Source: Hyphomicrobiales bacterium (GTDB lineage Bacteria > Pseudomonadota > Alphaproteobacteria > Rhizobiales > Rhizobiaceae). From it: DNA of 64,000 nucleotides. How positions within the stretch are numbered: position 1 is the first letter of the stretch; the number at the start of each line of letters is the position of its first letter. Below are positions 1 to 8,687 of this stretch, one piece after another. The notes below the pieces were generated by a model. That model did not search any database, was not told the origin of the DNA, and saw only the letters and a list, made by a program, of their open reading frames with translations. Where the stretch lies: contig UBQX01000004.1 of the NCBI GenBank assembly GCA_900467685.1, positions 86,217 through 150,216 of the forward strand, in the 5' to 3' direction. The translations under genes were made by a program, and so were the position numbers.

Positions 1-796
1 GCGTCACCTTCACGCCCATGTCGAAGAAGGTTTTCAGCGGATGGCTCTCGAAATCCGGGAAGACCTTGAGTGCGATGTTCGACCCCGGGCAGACCTCCAG
101 GACAATTCCCAGGTCGGCAATGCGACGCACGAGGTCCATGTCCTCGATGGCGCGCACGCCATGGCCGATCCGAGCGGGCCGCACGAGGTCGATCGCATCG
201 CGCACGCTTTCCGCTCCCGCCAGCTCGCCGGCATGGATGGTGATGCCCAGACCTGCCTCGCGGGCGATGTCGAAGGCGCGGGTGAAGTCGGCGACCTTGC
301 CGAAGCGCTCCTCGCCGGCCATGTTGAAGCCGGTGATCAGCGGGTCAGGCCGCTCTGCCGCGAGTTTCGCGGCGGCTTCGACGCGCTCGGCCCCCAGATG
401 GCGAACGCCGATGACGACCATGCGGCTTTCGATGCCGCATCTCTCCTTGGCCCGCTTCATGCCTTCGGAAATGCCGGCAATATAGGCGCGTGCGCTCAAG
501 CCCGCCGACACGCCGTGATCGGGCGAGACGAAGAGTTCGCCATAGACGGCACCGGCAGCGGAAATCTCCAGCAGGTAGGTTTCTGCCAGAAGCGCGAAAT
601 CCTCTTCCGTCTTGAACAGCGAGGCGGCCGCGTCGTAGCAGCCCAGAAAGGTCGTGAAATCGTGCCAGACATAGGCGCCCTCGCGAATGAAGGGCGACAT
701 GTCGGCTCCGTATTTCGCGGCCTGCGACAGCACGAGTGAAACCGGCGCGCCGGCTTCCAGATGCAGGTGCAGTTCGGCTTTCTTCAGCATCGACAT
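1..796 (-). CDS. add: Adenosine deaminase, partial (C-terminus beyond window)
   Basis: Deaminates adenosine to inosine in purine salvage (amidohydrolase family, cytosolic). The reading frame enters from the window edge, so only about 265 N-terminal residues are present and the last part of the TIM barrel is missing. Visible motifs are the N-terminal metal-binding HLH (residues 10-12, in [13 protein letters not shown]) and the HAGE motif (in [13 protein letters not shown]) that carries zinc and catalytic residues. The ATG at 796 overlaps the deoB stop by one base (TGATG), so translation is probably coupled; a second ATG lies at 790. Family assignment is secure; completeness cannot be judged. 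Confidence 0.93.
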   Translation of the reverse strand, partial: MSMLKKAELHLHLEAGAPVSLVLSQAAKYGADMSPFIREGAYVWHDFTTFLGCYDAAASLFKTEEDFALLAETYLLEISAAGAVYGELFVSPDHGVSAGLSARAYIAGISEGMKRAKERCGIESRMVVIGVRHLGAERVEAAAKLAAERPDPLITGFNMAGEERFGKVADFTRAFDIAREAGLGITIHAGELAGAESVRDAIDLVRPARIGHGVRAIEDMDLVRRIADLGIVLEVCPGSNIALKVFPDFESHPLKTFFDMGVKVT

Positions 797-2016
797 CACA
801 GGAAGCTCCGTCCGTGGCGGCCGGGTTCGATCCCGAGATGCGCCGCGATGGTTTCGCCGATATCCGCATAGGTCGGCAGCACGCCGAGCTCGCGGGTCTT
901 GATGCCAGGACCATAGGCCAGAACCGGCACGCGTTCGCGCGTATGGTCCGAGCCGCGCCAGGTCGGATCGCAGCCATGATCGGCGGTGATGACCACCATG
1001 TCGCCGCGCTGGAGCTTGCGGTTGATCTCGGGCAGGCGCCGGTCGAACTCCTCCAGCGCCGCGGCATAGCCGGCGACATCGCGGCGATGGCCATAGAGCA
1101 TGTCGAAATCGACGAAATTGGTGAAGACAAGATCGCCATCGCCGGCCTCGTCCATCGCTTCCAGCGTCGCATCGAACAGCGCCATGTTGCCGCTCGCCTT
1201 CCAGAGCTGCGAAACGCCCTGATGCGCGAATATATCGGCGATCTTGCCGATGGCGTGCACCTTGCGGCCCGAATTCTTCAACCGGTCGAGCAGCGTGGGT
1301 TCCGGAGGCAGGACGGAATAGTCGCGCCGGTTGCCGGTGCGCTCGAAGGTCTCGGCACTTTCGCCGACGAAGGGGCGCGCGATGACGCGGCCGATATTGT
1401 AGTCGTCCACCAGCTTGCGAACGATCTCGCAGAGAGCCAGAAGCCGGTCTAGGCCGAAATGCGTCTCATGCGCAGCGATCTGGAAGACGGAGTCCGAGGA
1501 GGTGTAGCAGATCGGCTTCCCGGTGCGGATATGCTCCTCGCCATATTGCCGGATGATATCCGTGCCGGAGGCATGGCAATTGCCGAGAATGCCCGGAATG
1601 TCGGCCGCCTTGCAGATGCGGTTGACCAGCTTCTCCGGAAAGGCTTCGCCCTCCGCCGGGAAATAGCCCCAGTCGAACATGACCGGCGTTCCGGCAATTT
1701 CCCAGTGACCGGAGGGCGTGTCCTTGCCGCGGGAGATCTCACTGGCTGCGCCCCTGATCCCGTAGGTCTTTTCCGGCACCGGCATTCCCGCAGGAAACTG
1801 GCCGGTGGCCGCCTTCGCCGCATGCAGCAGCCCGAAGACGGAGAGATTGGGCAGTTCCAGCGGCCCGTCGCGCAGCCCCTTGCGGTCGGCGCAGCCATGC
1901 GCGCAGAACTCCGCGATGTGGCCAAGCGTGTTGGCGCCGAGATCGCCATAGATCTCCGCATCCGGCGCGCCGCCGATACCGAAGGAGTCGAGAACAAACA
2001 GAAATGCGCGAGCCAT
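796..2016 (-). CDS. deoB: Phosphopentomutase
   Basis: Interconverts ribose/deoxyribose 1-phosphate and 5-phosphate in nucleoside catabolism (alkaline phosphatase superfamily, Mn-dependent, cytosolic). At about 406 residues the length is normal. The N-terminal metal site [13 protein letters not shown], the central [13 protein letters not shown], and the C-terminal [18 protein letters not shown] ligand cluster are all present. I prefer the ATG at 2016 ([11 protein letters not shown], the usual N-terminus); a GTG at 2022 would add two residues. It is directly followed by add with a one-base overlap, forming a nucleoside salvage operon. Confidence 0.95.
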   Translation of the reverse strand: MARAFLFVLDSFGIGGAPDAEIYGDLGANTLGHIAEFCAHGCADRKGLRDGPLELPNLSVFGLLHAAKAATGQFPAGMPVPEKTYGIRGAASEISRGKDTPSGHWEIAGTPVMFDWGYFPAEGEAFPEKLVNRICKAADIPGILGNCHASGTDIIRQYGEEHIRTGKPICYTSSDSVFQIAAHETHFGLDRLLALCEIVRKLVDDYNIGRVIARPFVGESAETFERTGNRRDYSVLPPEPTLLDRLKNSGRKVHAIGKIADIFAHQGVSQLWKASGNMALFDATLEAMDEAGDGDLVFTNFVDFDMLYGHRRDVAGYAAALEEFDRRLPEINRKLQRGDMVVITADHGCDPTWRGSDHTRERVPVLAYGPGIKTRELGVLPTYADIGETIAAHLGIEPGRHGRSFL

Positions 2017-2128
2017 GGTCACCAGACGTCCAGAGCAGTGTCAGACAGTCGTTTTGACCCGGAATTGCGCATAAATAAAGGGCAGGGCGACAATCGATGC
2101 GCGTCTGTTCACCGGAAATGCGCGGAGG

Positions 2129-2722
2129 TCAGCAATCCGAGCAGCTAATGTTGTTGCCGACGCGCTGACGATAATAGAAGTCCTTCTTGATGGTGAAGCT
2201 CTTCGTCTGTGTTCCGCTCATGCCCGGCAGGTAGAGCAGAAGCGAATAGGGCAGGCTGAGTTCCGATCGAACGACAAAGGAGTTCGCAATCGCCAGATCC
2301 GAGGGAATGGTGGCGACCGTGCCTGTGCCATAGGGCGTGCCGCCTGTCGACTGCCACGACCATGCAATCCTGGCAACCGAGGCGCCATCAATGGTGATGC
2401 CGCTCAGTTTGAGCGTCACGCCATTCGAAGAATAGGGTGCGATGGTTGCCTTGGCGACATTCGTCATGGTCGCAAGAAACGCCTTGTCCACCGACGTCCT
2501 TTGCGTGACGAGGTCGGCAATATCGGAGGAGGCATGGGTCGTCTTGCGCGTAATGCTGATGGCGACCGTGATTTCGAAGGACATCAAATATATGATGAGC
2601 AGGATCGGCACGATCAGCGCGAATTCGACCGCGCCCACGCCATCCTTCTCGCGTGCAAGGCGAGAGCTTGCGGCAAAGCCCGCCAGCTTTCTCAGTCTCG
2701 CTATGAAGGCCACGGCGCTCAC
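2129..2722 (-). CDS. TadG/TadE-like minor pilin-like protein (type IVb pilus assembly)
   Basis: Predicted pseudopilin-like membrane protein of the Tad (Flp) secretion system, 197 residues. After a short basic leader the sequence EKDGVGAVEFALIVPILLI has a prepilin-peptidase-like G-x-x-x-x-E-F site followed by one hydrophobic helix (about residues 30-52), as in TadE/TadF proteins. The rest is a predicted periplasmic domain ending in a Cys pair (SCSDC). Its start overlaps the end of the next TadE-like gene by 4 bases (ATGA), so the two are co-translated. It points away from the main cpa operon. Family is clear; the exact TadE/TadF/TadG label is not. Confidence 0.8.
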   Translation of the reverse strand: MSAVAFIARLRKLAGFAASSRLAREKDGVGAVEFALIVPILLIIYLMSFEITVAISITRKTTHASSDIADLVTQRTSVDKAFLATMTNVAKATIAPYSSNGVTLKLSGITIDGASVARIAWSWQSTGGTPYGTGTVATIPSDLAIANSFVVRSELSLPYSLLLYLPGMSGTQTKSFTIKKDFYYRQRVGNNISCSDC

Positions 2723-3330
2723 GGGTAATTCTCGTTCTGGAAGGCGCTGGTCGCGACGATGAGGAATTGTCCCTTGGTCGAGCCTTCCTGCTGGATATTC
2801 GAAATGTAAGGGCGCACCAGATCCGTGGTGATGGGCCAGCGATAGTAGGCGCGGAACATGTTGATCTTGCCTGCACCGCCCGGAGAGTAGTTCATCTTGG
2901 TGGTGTCGAGATCCTTCGTCTTGCCGCCATTCGTTGCGACCAGGGGGATATTCGTCGGAATGTCGGCGAAGCTCGTGACCTGTTCAAGGTCGATCCAGAG
3001 CTTGTTCGGTGTCGCTGCCTCGGTATTGGAACAGGTGATCATCACCGAGATCTGCTTGCAGAATTCCTGCCGGAACTGCGTCCGGGTCATGTCCGTCGTG
3101 CGCCCGAGGTTGAACGTGATCTGTCCCGTGCGGACGCGCCGCGCCATCGTGTCGACGGCGTTGGAGACAAGCTGCTCTCCGGTGAAGGCGATGAAGGTTT
3201 CAAATGTCGCGAAGACGATCATCATGAAAGGGATAGCAAGAATGGCAAATTCGATCGCCGTCGCACCCTCGCTCGACTTGAAAAGCCGGCGCAGTCGCGA
3301 AGCCCGATCTGCCTTTCCTTCTGAGGTCAA
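2719..3330 (-). CDS. TadE-like pseudopilin
   Basis: TadE-family protein of 203 residues, the upstream partner of the overlapping minor pilin-like gene. The motif KSSEGATAIEFAILAIPF gives a G|ATAIEF processing site followed by a hydrophobic helix, almost identical to the site in the Flp pilin at 4339. This suggests processing by the same CpaA peptidase. The remaining 150 residues form a predicted periplasmic domain with two Cys (near CKQ and TCSN). It probably acts as a minor pilin or assembly factor in the Flp pilus. The start ATG at 3330 is the first in frame; 111 bases separate it from the N0-like gene upstream, so all three may be one transcript. Confidence 0.82.
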   Translation of the reverse strand: MTSEGKADRASRLRRLFKSSEGATAIEFAILAIPFMMIVFATFETFIAFTGEQLVSNAVDTMARRVRTGQITFNLGRTTDMTRTQFRQEFCKQISVMITCSNTEAATPNKLWIDLEQVTSFADIPTNIPLVATNGGKTKDLDTTKMNYSPGGAGKINMFRAYYRWPITTDLVRPYISNIQQEGSTKGQFLIVATSAFQNENYP

Positions 3331-3441
3331 GTGCCCACTCCCAACTTCGGCTGACCAGACGATCGGACTTCGGTCCGCTGAGGCATTCCATTGAACGCGC
3401 CGATCGTCTCCTGTTTCACACGTCTGATCGCGAGGCCTTTG

Positions 3442-3900
3442 TTACTGTGCCATGGATGTGGTGGGCGCAGCCGCAGCCGAGTTCGCGGCATTGCCGCTCG
3501 GCGACGAGTTCTTCTCGCAATTCGGGGTGCAGGAATAGACGCTGCGTTCCGTCTGCCGGAAAACGCGAACCGAATTTCCTTCGTCGATCGAAACCAGCAC
3601 GCGCTCGTCGAGGATTGCATTGCCGGTCGAATCGAGCAGGACCAGATTGGTCGTGCCGAAACTGCGACCGGTGAGCACGATCGTCTTGGAATCAGCCACT
3701 GTGGCGTCCGCGACGTCTGAGTTCCCGATGATGACCTTGGCGACGGCGCGATCAAGTTTCAATACGCGCGCATGATTCATGAAGACTCGAATGAGGTCGT
3801 CGTTCTTGTCCGATGCGGCCGTGGCACCCGCGGACAACAGGAGCGCAAAGGCACCCGTGACGAGCATCTTCATCTTGAGCGAGGAATTGAGAGCAGGCAT
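3442..3900 (-). CDS. Stand-alone pilus assembly N-terminal (secretin N0-like) domain protein
   Basis: A 152-residue secreted protein: an N-terminal signal peptide (about residues 10-29, LLLSAGATAA) followed by one domain (about 35-115). Its pattern LDRAVAKVIIGNSDVADATVADSKTIVLTG strongly resembles the N-terminal domain of the secretin CpaC encoded at 6312 (VADPSLADAVTRTSRRLYLFG). It therefore looks like the first secretin periplasmic domain without the channel. The C-terminal 35 residues are Ser/Ala/Asn-rich and contain a CTPNC Cys pair. It probably binds or stabilises the Tad outer-membrane channel, but that is inference. It is divergent from the pilin gene and upstream of two TadE-like genes. 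Confidence 0.75.
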   Translation of the reverse strand: MPALNSSLKMKMLVTGAFALLLSAGATAASDKNDDLIRVFMNHARVLKLDRAVAKVIIGNSDVADATVADSKTIVLTGRSFGTTNLVLLDSTGNAILDERVLVSIDEGNSVRVFRQTERSVYSCTPNCEKNSSPSGNAANSAAAAPTTSMAQ

Positions 3901-4338
3901 GGTTATATCCCGATGGATTTTGAGACACTGTCGTCTGCAAATGTAAAATTCGCGTTAAGCATGACAGACTATGTTCCAGCGCCGGCTTTCCCCTATTGCT
4001 ATCGGAGCGCCCCTGTCAGAAGCCCTGCCCGAACGATCCGGCCTGTCGAGACATGCGAATTGTCAGCATTCCGTTTAATCAGTATCTCTCAATCAACCGT
4101 CAATATACACCTTGGTCTGAAGGGTTCTTGACGCGAACCAGGGCGATTAACGCAGAAAATTGTTTGAATTCAATTTGTAGACTATTTACCAGTTCCGGGT
4201 CAAAATTGGATTAACCTGTCGTTAAGCATACGCGTTAAGTCGATTTCAAGGAAGCCGGGATAGTCTCATCGCATCCGATCAACGGGAACGGTTGGCGGTA
4301 CTGCCGAAATTTTAAAAGATGTGACTCAGGAGACCCAA
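3901..4338. promoter_or_regulatory. Divergent intergenic region (pilin / N0-like gene)
   Basis: A 438-bp AT-richer gap between divergent genes with no convincing ORF. It contains several TTAA words, including a perfect TTAA-N7-TTAA (listed separately), and the leader of the pilin mRNA with a purine-rich ribosome site (CAGGAG at about 4327-4332) ahead of the ATG at 4339. No clear -35/-10 pair could be assigned. Confidence 0.6.
4211..4225. promoter_or_regulatory. Putative CtrA-binding site upstream of the Flp pilin
   Basis: The bases TTAACCTGTCGTTAA match the full CtrA consensus TTAA-N7-TTAA exactly, 114 bp upstream of the pilin start codon. A third TTAA half-site follows at 4234-4237. In Caulobacter the pilin gene pilA is a direct CtrA target, which makes the placement biologically sensible. 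The spacing to a promoter is unknown because no -10 was recognised. Confidence 0.55.
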
Positions 4339-4512
4339 ATGACCAAGCTTCTTACCCGTCTTATGAAAGACGAATCTGGCGCCACCGCCATCGAATACGG
4401 TCTGATCGCTGCCCTCATCGGCGTTGCAATCATCACCGGCGCACGCTCGCTCGGCACGGCTCTGAACAACAAGTTCAGCACCATTGCAACGACGGTCAAC
4501 AACACGAACTGA
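4339..4512 (+). CDS. pilA: Flp family type IVb pilin
   Basis: Major pilin subunit, 57 residues, typical of the Flp class. The short basic leader MTKLLTRLMKDESG is followed by the cleavage site G14|ATAIEY with Glu at +5 and Tyr at +6, then a hydrophobic helix (about residues 17-37) and a small Asn/Thr-rich tail. The ATG at 4339 is chosen because it gives the standard Flp leader and follows a good ribosome site. The gene stands alone between a long regulatory leader and a strong terminator, consistent with separate high-level expression. CpaA, encoded next, should process it. Confidence 0.95.
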   Translation: MTKLLTRLMKDESGATAIEYGLIAALIGVAIITGARSLGTALNNKFSTIATTVNNTN

Positions 4513-4540
4513 TCGGTTCGTGTTCATAAGTTCGATTTCA

Positions 4541-4577
4541 AACCTGCCTTCGGCCGCCGAAGGCAGGTTTGTATATT
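4541..4577 (+). terminator. Rho-independent terminator after the pilin gene
   Basis: A perfect 13-bp stem (AACCTGCCTTCGG / CCGAAGGCAGGTT) with a 3-base loop at 4541-4569, followed by a T-rich stretch (GTATATTTTT). It lies 28 bases after the pilin stop and would insulate the pilin mRNA from cpaA. Confidence 0.85.
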
Positions 4578-4769
4578 TTTAAGTGGTTTGAGGCAAAGTG
4601 GCGTCGGTCGCGTACGATCCCGGCTCGGGAACGGCGTGAGACTGAATGAACGCAATGCCTTAACGTGATTCCGCCGCTGATACGGCTGAACTGCGCCAGA
4701 GGCCCGGCTATGCCAGGATGTCTTCTCGGGGCATTCGCGAAAGCCGGACCACCAGGAAACCGCCAGGCC

Positions 4770-5282
4770 ATGATCCAAGCAGCCATACTTGTCATCTTTC
4801 CGCTCTGCATGGCGGTTGCGGCTTTTTCCGACCTTTTCACGATGACGATCCCGAACCGCGTTTCGGTGATCCTTCTGGCTTCCTTTCTCATCGTGGCGCC
4901 TCTCGCGGGCATGAGCCTTGTCCAGATCGGCTGGCATCTTCTCGCCGGCCTTTGCGTTTTTTCTGTTGTCTTCGTGCTCTTCGCGACGAACACGATGGGC
5001 GGCGGCGATGCCAAGGTGTTGACCGCCAGCGCCATCTGGTTCGGCTTCAATGACAGCCAGATCGTCTATATGGGTAATGTGGCCGTCTTCGGCGGCGCGC
5101 TGACCATCCTGATCCTTCTGATCCGCAGCCAGCGAAACCTCATCGCGGCCATGGGCCTTCCCGTTCCGCGGACATTTCTGCAGGAAAAGAAGATCCCCTA
5201 TGGCATTGCCATCGGCATCGGAGGCTTTGTCGCCTATCCGGCATCGCCGCTCATGGAAATGGTGCTTCACAACACTTTCTGA
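4770..5282 (+). CDS. cpaA: Prepilin peptidase CpaA (A24 family)
   Basis: Inner-membrane aspartyl protease that removes the leader of the Flp pilin and probably of the TadE-like pseudopilins. About 170 residues, mostly hydrophobic with about five or six helices. The two catalytic Asp contexts are visible: AFSDLFTMTIPNR near the N-terminus and the GxGD-type MGGGDAKVLTA in the middle. The ATG at 4770 (MIQAAILVIF) is preferred because the in-frame extension back to 4665 is not membrane-like and overlaps no known domain. It precedes cpaB by 213 bp. Confidence 0.9.
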   Translation: MIQAAILVIFPLCMAVAAFSDLFTMTIPNRVSVILLASFLIVAPLAGMSLVQIGWHLLAGLCVFSVVFVLFATNTMGGGDAKVLTASAIWFGFNDSQIVYMGNVAVFGGALTILILLIRSQRNLIAAMGLPVPRTFLQEKKIPYGIAIGIGGFVAYPASPLMEMVLHNTF

Positions 5283-5495
5283 GCCAAGAGGTTGATGCTG
5301 CGGGAAACTCCCCGCCCTTCATCTCCGTGCCTCCCGGCTCTGCCTTTCGGCGGGGTTCGTGTACCTTTGGACAACGTGGCCGGCCGGGAGAAGGTTTAGA
5401 TTGCTTTAACCTTACCCTTAAGAATTTCATTAACCATAATTACACCAATTCCTGATCAATTGAGGTCACTTCGTTGGATTCTCCAGGAATTGATC
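5283..5495 (+). promoter_or_regulatory. Upstream region of the cpaB operon
   Basis: A 213-bp gap. Its 3' half is AT-rich and carries three TTAA words at 5406, 5418 and 5430, spaced exactly 12 bp apart (N8 spacing, one base longer than the CtrA consensus). It is the likely promoter region of cpaB-C-D-E-F-tadB-tadC. The -10 box could not be assigned with confidence. Confidence 0.4.
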
Positions 5496-6293
5496 ATGAA
5501 ACCAGCACGTCTGATTATTTTGTCCGTTGCCGCTGTTGCGGCCGGTCTTGCCGGTTACCTGGCGCTCAACATGGGGGGGCAGCAGGTCGTCGAGATTCAG
5601 GCTGCGCAACCAAAGATGGTCAAGGAAGCGACTGTCGATGTGCTGGTGGCAAAGGCCAACCTGTCCACGGGCTCGAGGCTGAATGCCGACAGCATGGCCT
5701 GGATCGCCTGGCCTGAAACGGCGGTCGCGCCCGGCTTCATCACCAAGAAGAACCGCGAAAGCGCGATGGCCGATCTCAACGGCGCCATTGTCCGGCTGCC
5801 GATGTTTGCCAACGAGCCGGTTCGCCTTGAAAAGATCGTCGATGCCAGCAACCGTACGATGTCGTCCATCCTGCCGGCCGGCAAGCGGGCAATTGCGACG
5901 GAAATCAGCGTCTCGACCAGCGCCGGCGGCTTCATCCTGCCGAACGACCGGGTTGACGTGATCATGGTTCGCAAAGGCACGCAGCAAACGTCGTTCCAGA
6001 CGGAGACGATCCTCAGCAACATCCGCGTTCTGGCAATCGACCAGCAGCTCCAGCAGGGACCGGACGGCAAGCAGACGGCAGTCGGTTCGACGGCCACGCT
6101 CGAGCTTACCCCGGATCAGGCACGCGTCATCGCGGTCGCGCAGCAGATCGCCGACCGCCTGACGCTCGCGCTTCGCTCGGTCGCGGATTCGGCCGAGCCC
6201 GATACGTCCGCATCCGAGCGGCTCCTGGGCAATGGCGACGGTTCGCCGGGCGTCCAGATCATCAAGTCCGGCACTATCTCGACCAGCCAGTAA
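5496..6293 (+). CDS. cpaB: Flp pilus assembly protein CpaB (RcpC)
   Basis: Periplasmic pilus assembly factor, about 265 residues. An N-terminal signal/anchor helix (ARLIILSVAAVAAGLAGYLAL) is followed by a SAF-like domain (about residues 45-110; VLVAKANLSTGSRLNADSMAW) and the conserved CpaB core (GKRAIATEISVSTSAGGFILPNDRVDVIM). In Tad systems CpaB associates with the secretin CpaC. The ATG at 5496 directly precedes the signal sequence, so I reject the in-frame start at 5460. It is the first gene of the main cpa operon, 18 bases before cpaC. Confidence 0.92.
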   Translation: MKPARLIILSVAAVAAGLAGYLALNMGGQQVVEIQAAQPKMVKEATVDVLVAKANLSTGSRLNADSMAWIAWPETAVAPGFITKKNRESAMADLNGAIVRLPMFANEPVRLEKIVDASNRTMSSILPAGKRAIATEISVSTSAGGFILPNDRVDVIMVRKGTQQTSFQTETILSNIRVLAIDQQLQQGPDGKQTAVGSTATLELTPDQARVIAVAQQIADRLTLALRSVADSAEPDTSASERLLGNGDGSPGVQIIKSGTISTSQ

Positions 6294-6311
6294 GAAGAGC
6301 GGGAGCATACA

Positions 6312-7895
6312 GTGAGACCTATCATGCAAGACATCCGCAAGACCACGATTGGCGGGCTGTGCTTCACTCTCGCGGTGACCGGAATCCTTCCGATCCCGCT
6401 GGCCGGCGAAAACGGAATGGCGGCCTTTGCGGCCAGCGAATCCATGATCACGATTGCCCAGGCGGGCCCCGGCGTGAAGAAGACGCTGAAGCTCGGCCTG
6501 AACAAGGCGCTTGTGGTCGAGCTTCCGGCCGACGCACACGACATTCTTGTTGCCGACCCGTCGCTTGCCGACGCCGTCACGCGCACCTCGCGCCGTCTCT
6601 ATCTCTTTGGCAAGGCTGTGGGCCAGACGAACGTCTTCGTCTTCGGCGCCGATGGCAAGGAACTCGTTAGCCTGGACATCCAGGTCGAGCGCGATATCTC
6701 GCAGCTCGAAACGAACCTTCGCCGCTTCCTGCCGGATTCCGACATCAAGGTCGAAATCATCTCCGACAACATCGTACTCACCGGCTCGGTCCGCACACCC
6801 CAGGATGCAGCCCAGGCCTCCAAGCTCGCCGAAATCTTCGTCAAGGGCGGTGAAGCCACGACGCGTAACCAGACAGCGTCCGGCTCCGGCTCGGCCTCCA
6901 GCGTCGCGATCTTTGCGGAAGACCGCCAACAATCACAGATCGTAAACCTGCTGACCATCCAGGGCGAGGACCAGGTCACGCTCAAGGTGACGGTTGCTGA
7001 GGTTAGCCGCCAGGTCATCAAGCAGCTCGGCATCAGCGGTTCGATCGGTGGAAGCAACGGCGGTATGTCGTATCTCAACCCGTCGAACCTCGGCGCCTCG
7101 CTTGGACAGATCGCCAATGCGGCTGTCAGCGGCTCGCTTGGTGGGGGTGTCAGCCTCGCTGCCTACATGAATGCGATGGAGCAGGCTGGTGTGATGCGCA
7201 CCCTCGCCGAGCCGAGCCTCACCGCGATCTCGGGCGAAGTCGCCAAGTTCTATGTCGGTGGTTCGTTCAACATGGCCACGACGCAGAACATCACGGCTCC
7301 GCAGCAGAGCGTCACCGCAGCAGGTGTTGTCGTGACCTCACCGGGTTCGGTCGACCGCACGGCGGAAGCCACGCAGTATGGCATTTCGCTGAACTTCCTT
7401 CCCGTTGTACTGTCTGCGGGGCGGATCAGCCTGAAAATGGAAACGGAAGTGTCGGAGCCGACTTACGAAGGCAACTATTCGACGCGCGGTGCCAGCAACG
7501 TCCCCGGCATCACCCATCTAGGCATTCGCCGTCGCCAGGCATCCACCACGGTCGAACTGCCGTCCGGCGGCTCGATCATGATCGCAGGCCTCGTCAGTGA
7601 CGACGTGCGCCAGGCCTTCAGCGGCAACCCCGCGCTCGCCAAGATCCCGATCCTCGGCACCATGTTCCGCTCGAAGGACTTCCAGCGCAACGAGACCGAA
7701 CTCGTCATCATCGCAACGCCTTATCTCGTACGACCGGTCGCGCCCGACAAGCTCTCGCGTCCCGACGACAACTTCATTCCGGAAAATGATGCTGCGACCT
7801 TCTTCCTGAACAGCGTCAACAAGGTCTACGGCAAGAAGGTCGATCCGGCCTCCGGCCAGCGCTACCACGGCAATGTCGGGTTCATCTACAAGTGA
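6312..7895 (+). CDS. cpaC: Outer-membrane secretin CpaC (RcpA)
   Basis: Secretin forming the outer-membrane channel of the Flp pilus, 527 residues. Signal sequence at the N-terminus, then the pilus-assembly N-terminal domain (about 55-140), a BON-like segment (SDIKVEIISDNIVLTGSVRTP, about 145-170), and the C-terminal secretin domain with GITHLGIRRRQASTTVELPSGG and ELVIIATPYLVRPV. I prefer the GTG at 6312 because GGGAG lies six bases upstream; an ATG at 6324 is possible. Its N-terminal domain has a stand-alone relative at 3442-3900. The stop codon touches the region where cpaD begins. Confidence 0.95.
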   Translation: MRPIMQDIRKTTIGGLCFTLAVTGILPIPLAGENGMAAFAASESMITIAQAGPGVKKTLKLGLNKALVVELPADAHDILVADPSLADAVTRTSRRLYLFGKAVGQTNVFVFGADGKELVSLDIQVERDISQLETNLRRFLPDSDIKVEIISDNIVLTGSVRTPQDAAQASKLAEIFVKGGEATTRNQTASGSGSASSVAIFAEDRQQSQIVNLLTIQGEDQVTLKVTVAEVSRQVIKQLGISGSIGGSNGGMSYLNPSNLGASLGQIANAAVSGSLGGGVSLAAYMNAMEQAGVMRTLAEPSLTAISGEVAKFYVGGSFNMATTQNITAPQQSVTAAGVVVTSPGSVDRTAEATQYGISLNFLPVVLSAGRISLKMETEVSEPTYEGNYSTRGASNVPGITHLGIRRRQASTTVELPSGGSIMIAGLVSDDVRQAFSGNPALAKIPILGTMFRSKDFQRNETELVIIATPYLVRPVAPDKLSRPDDNFIPENDAATFFLNSVNKVYGKKVDPASGQRYHGNVGFIYK

Positions 7896-7906
7896 GGAGC
7901 GGGACG

Positions 7907-8653
7907 ATGGACCAGTTGAACGAAGAACGCCTCCACAAGATCAAAAGGGAAGCTCTGGTGATGCCTGCGCTGAGAACTCTGACATTCGTCGCGCTTGCGG
8001 CCTCGACGGTGGCGCTTGCCGGCTGCGGTAATCTGCGCCCGGACAGCGACCTCAAGACATCGTCCATCGAGAACGACTATCGCGTTCGACACCCCATCAA
8101 GATGGCGGAAGCGGAGCACTCGATCGACATCCCGGTCGCCACCGGCGACGTGAAGCTGGGCCGCGGGATCGAGGACACGATCAGGGGCTTCGGCCAGAAT
8201 TACAAGAACAACTCGTCTGGCGTGATCCAGATCGCGATCCCGTCGGGCTCCGTCAATTCGCGCGCCGCTCGGGCCATTGTGCCGCAGGTGCGCAGCCAGC
8301 TGGCCAAGGAGGGCGTCGACCAGCGGCGCATGATCGTGACCAGCTACCAGGCCGAACCCGGCGTGTCCGCGCCGATCAAGATCAGCTTCGTTGCGCTCAC
8401 CGCCATGACCGACCAGTGCGGGCAATGGCCGGAAGACCTGATGGAAAATTCCTTCGGCAACAAGAACTGGTACAATTTCGGCTGCTCCAACCAGAACAAT
8501 CTGGCCGCCCAGGTCGCCAATCCGAAGGACCTTTTCGACCCGCGGGCATCGACCCCCATCGATGCGCAGCGGCGCGCCAACGTGATCGACACCTATCGTC
8601 AAACGGGCTCTGACCTTGGCAAGGACACGAGCATCACCATCCCGACCCAATGA
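7907..8653 (+). CDS. cpaD: Pilus assembly lipoprotein CpaD
   Basis: Tad-pilus-associated periplasmic lipoprotein of about 248 residues. After an unusually long basic leader comes a signal peptide ending in a lipobox (STVALAGC, Cys about residue 43), then the CpaD domain with conserved phrases VATGDVKLG, IAIPSGSVNSRAAR and GQWPEDL. A Cys pair (DQCGQWP ... FGCSN) flanks the C-terminal region. The ATG at 7907 has GAGGAG seven bases upstream; a GTG at 7892 and an ATG at 7961 are alternatives, and the latter would give a more usual leader length. Confidence 0.88.
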   Translation: MDQLNEERLHKIKREALVMPALRTLTFVALAASTVALAGCGNLRPDSDLKTSSIENDYRVRHPIKMAEAEHSIDIPVATGDVKLGRGIEDTIRGFGQNYKNNSSGVIQIAIPSGSVNSRAARAIVPQVRSQLAKEGVDQRRMIVTSYQAEPGVSAPIKISFVALTAMTDQCGQWPEDLMENSFGNKNWYNFGCSNQNNLAAQVANPKDLFDPRASTPIDAQRRANVIDTYRQTGSDLGKDTSITIPTQ

Positions 8654-8687
8654 ACGAGTGTGATCGGTTACCGGAGAGACAGGACCC

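Noticed and set aside
5466..6932. Antisense open frame (488 codons) opposite cpaB/cpaC
   Set aside because: Low-complexity Arg/Asp/Gly translation opposite clear cpaB and cpaC; no start signal.
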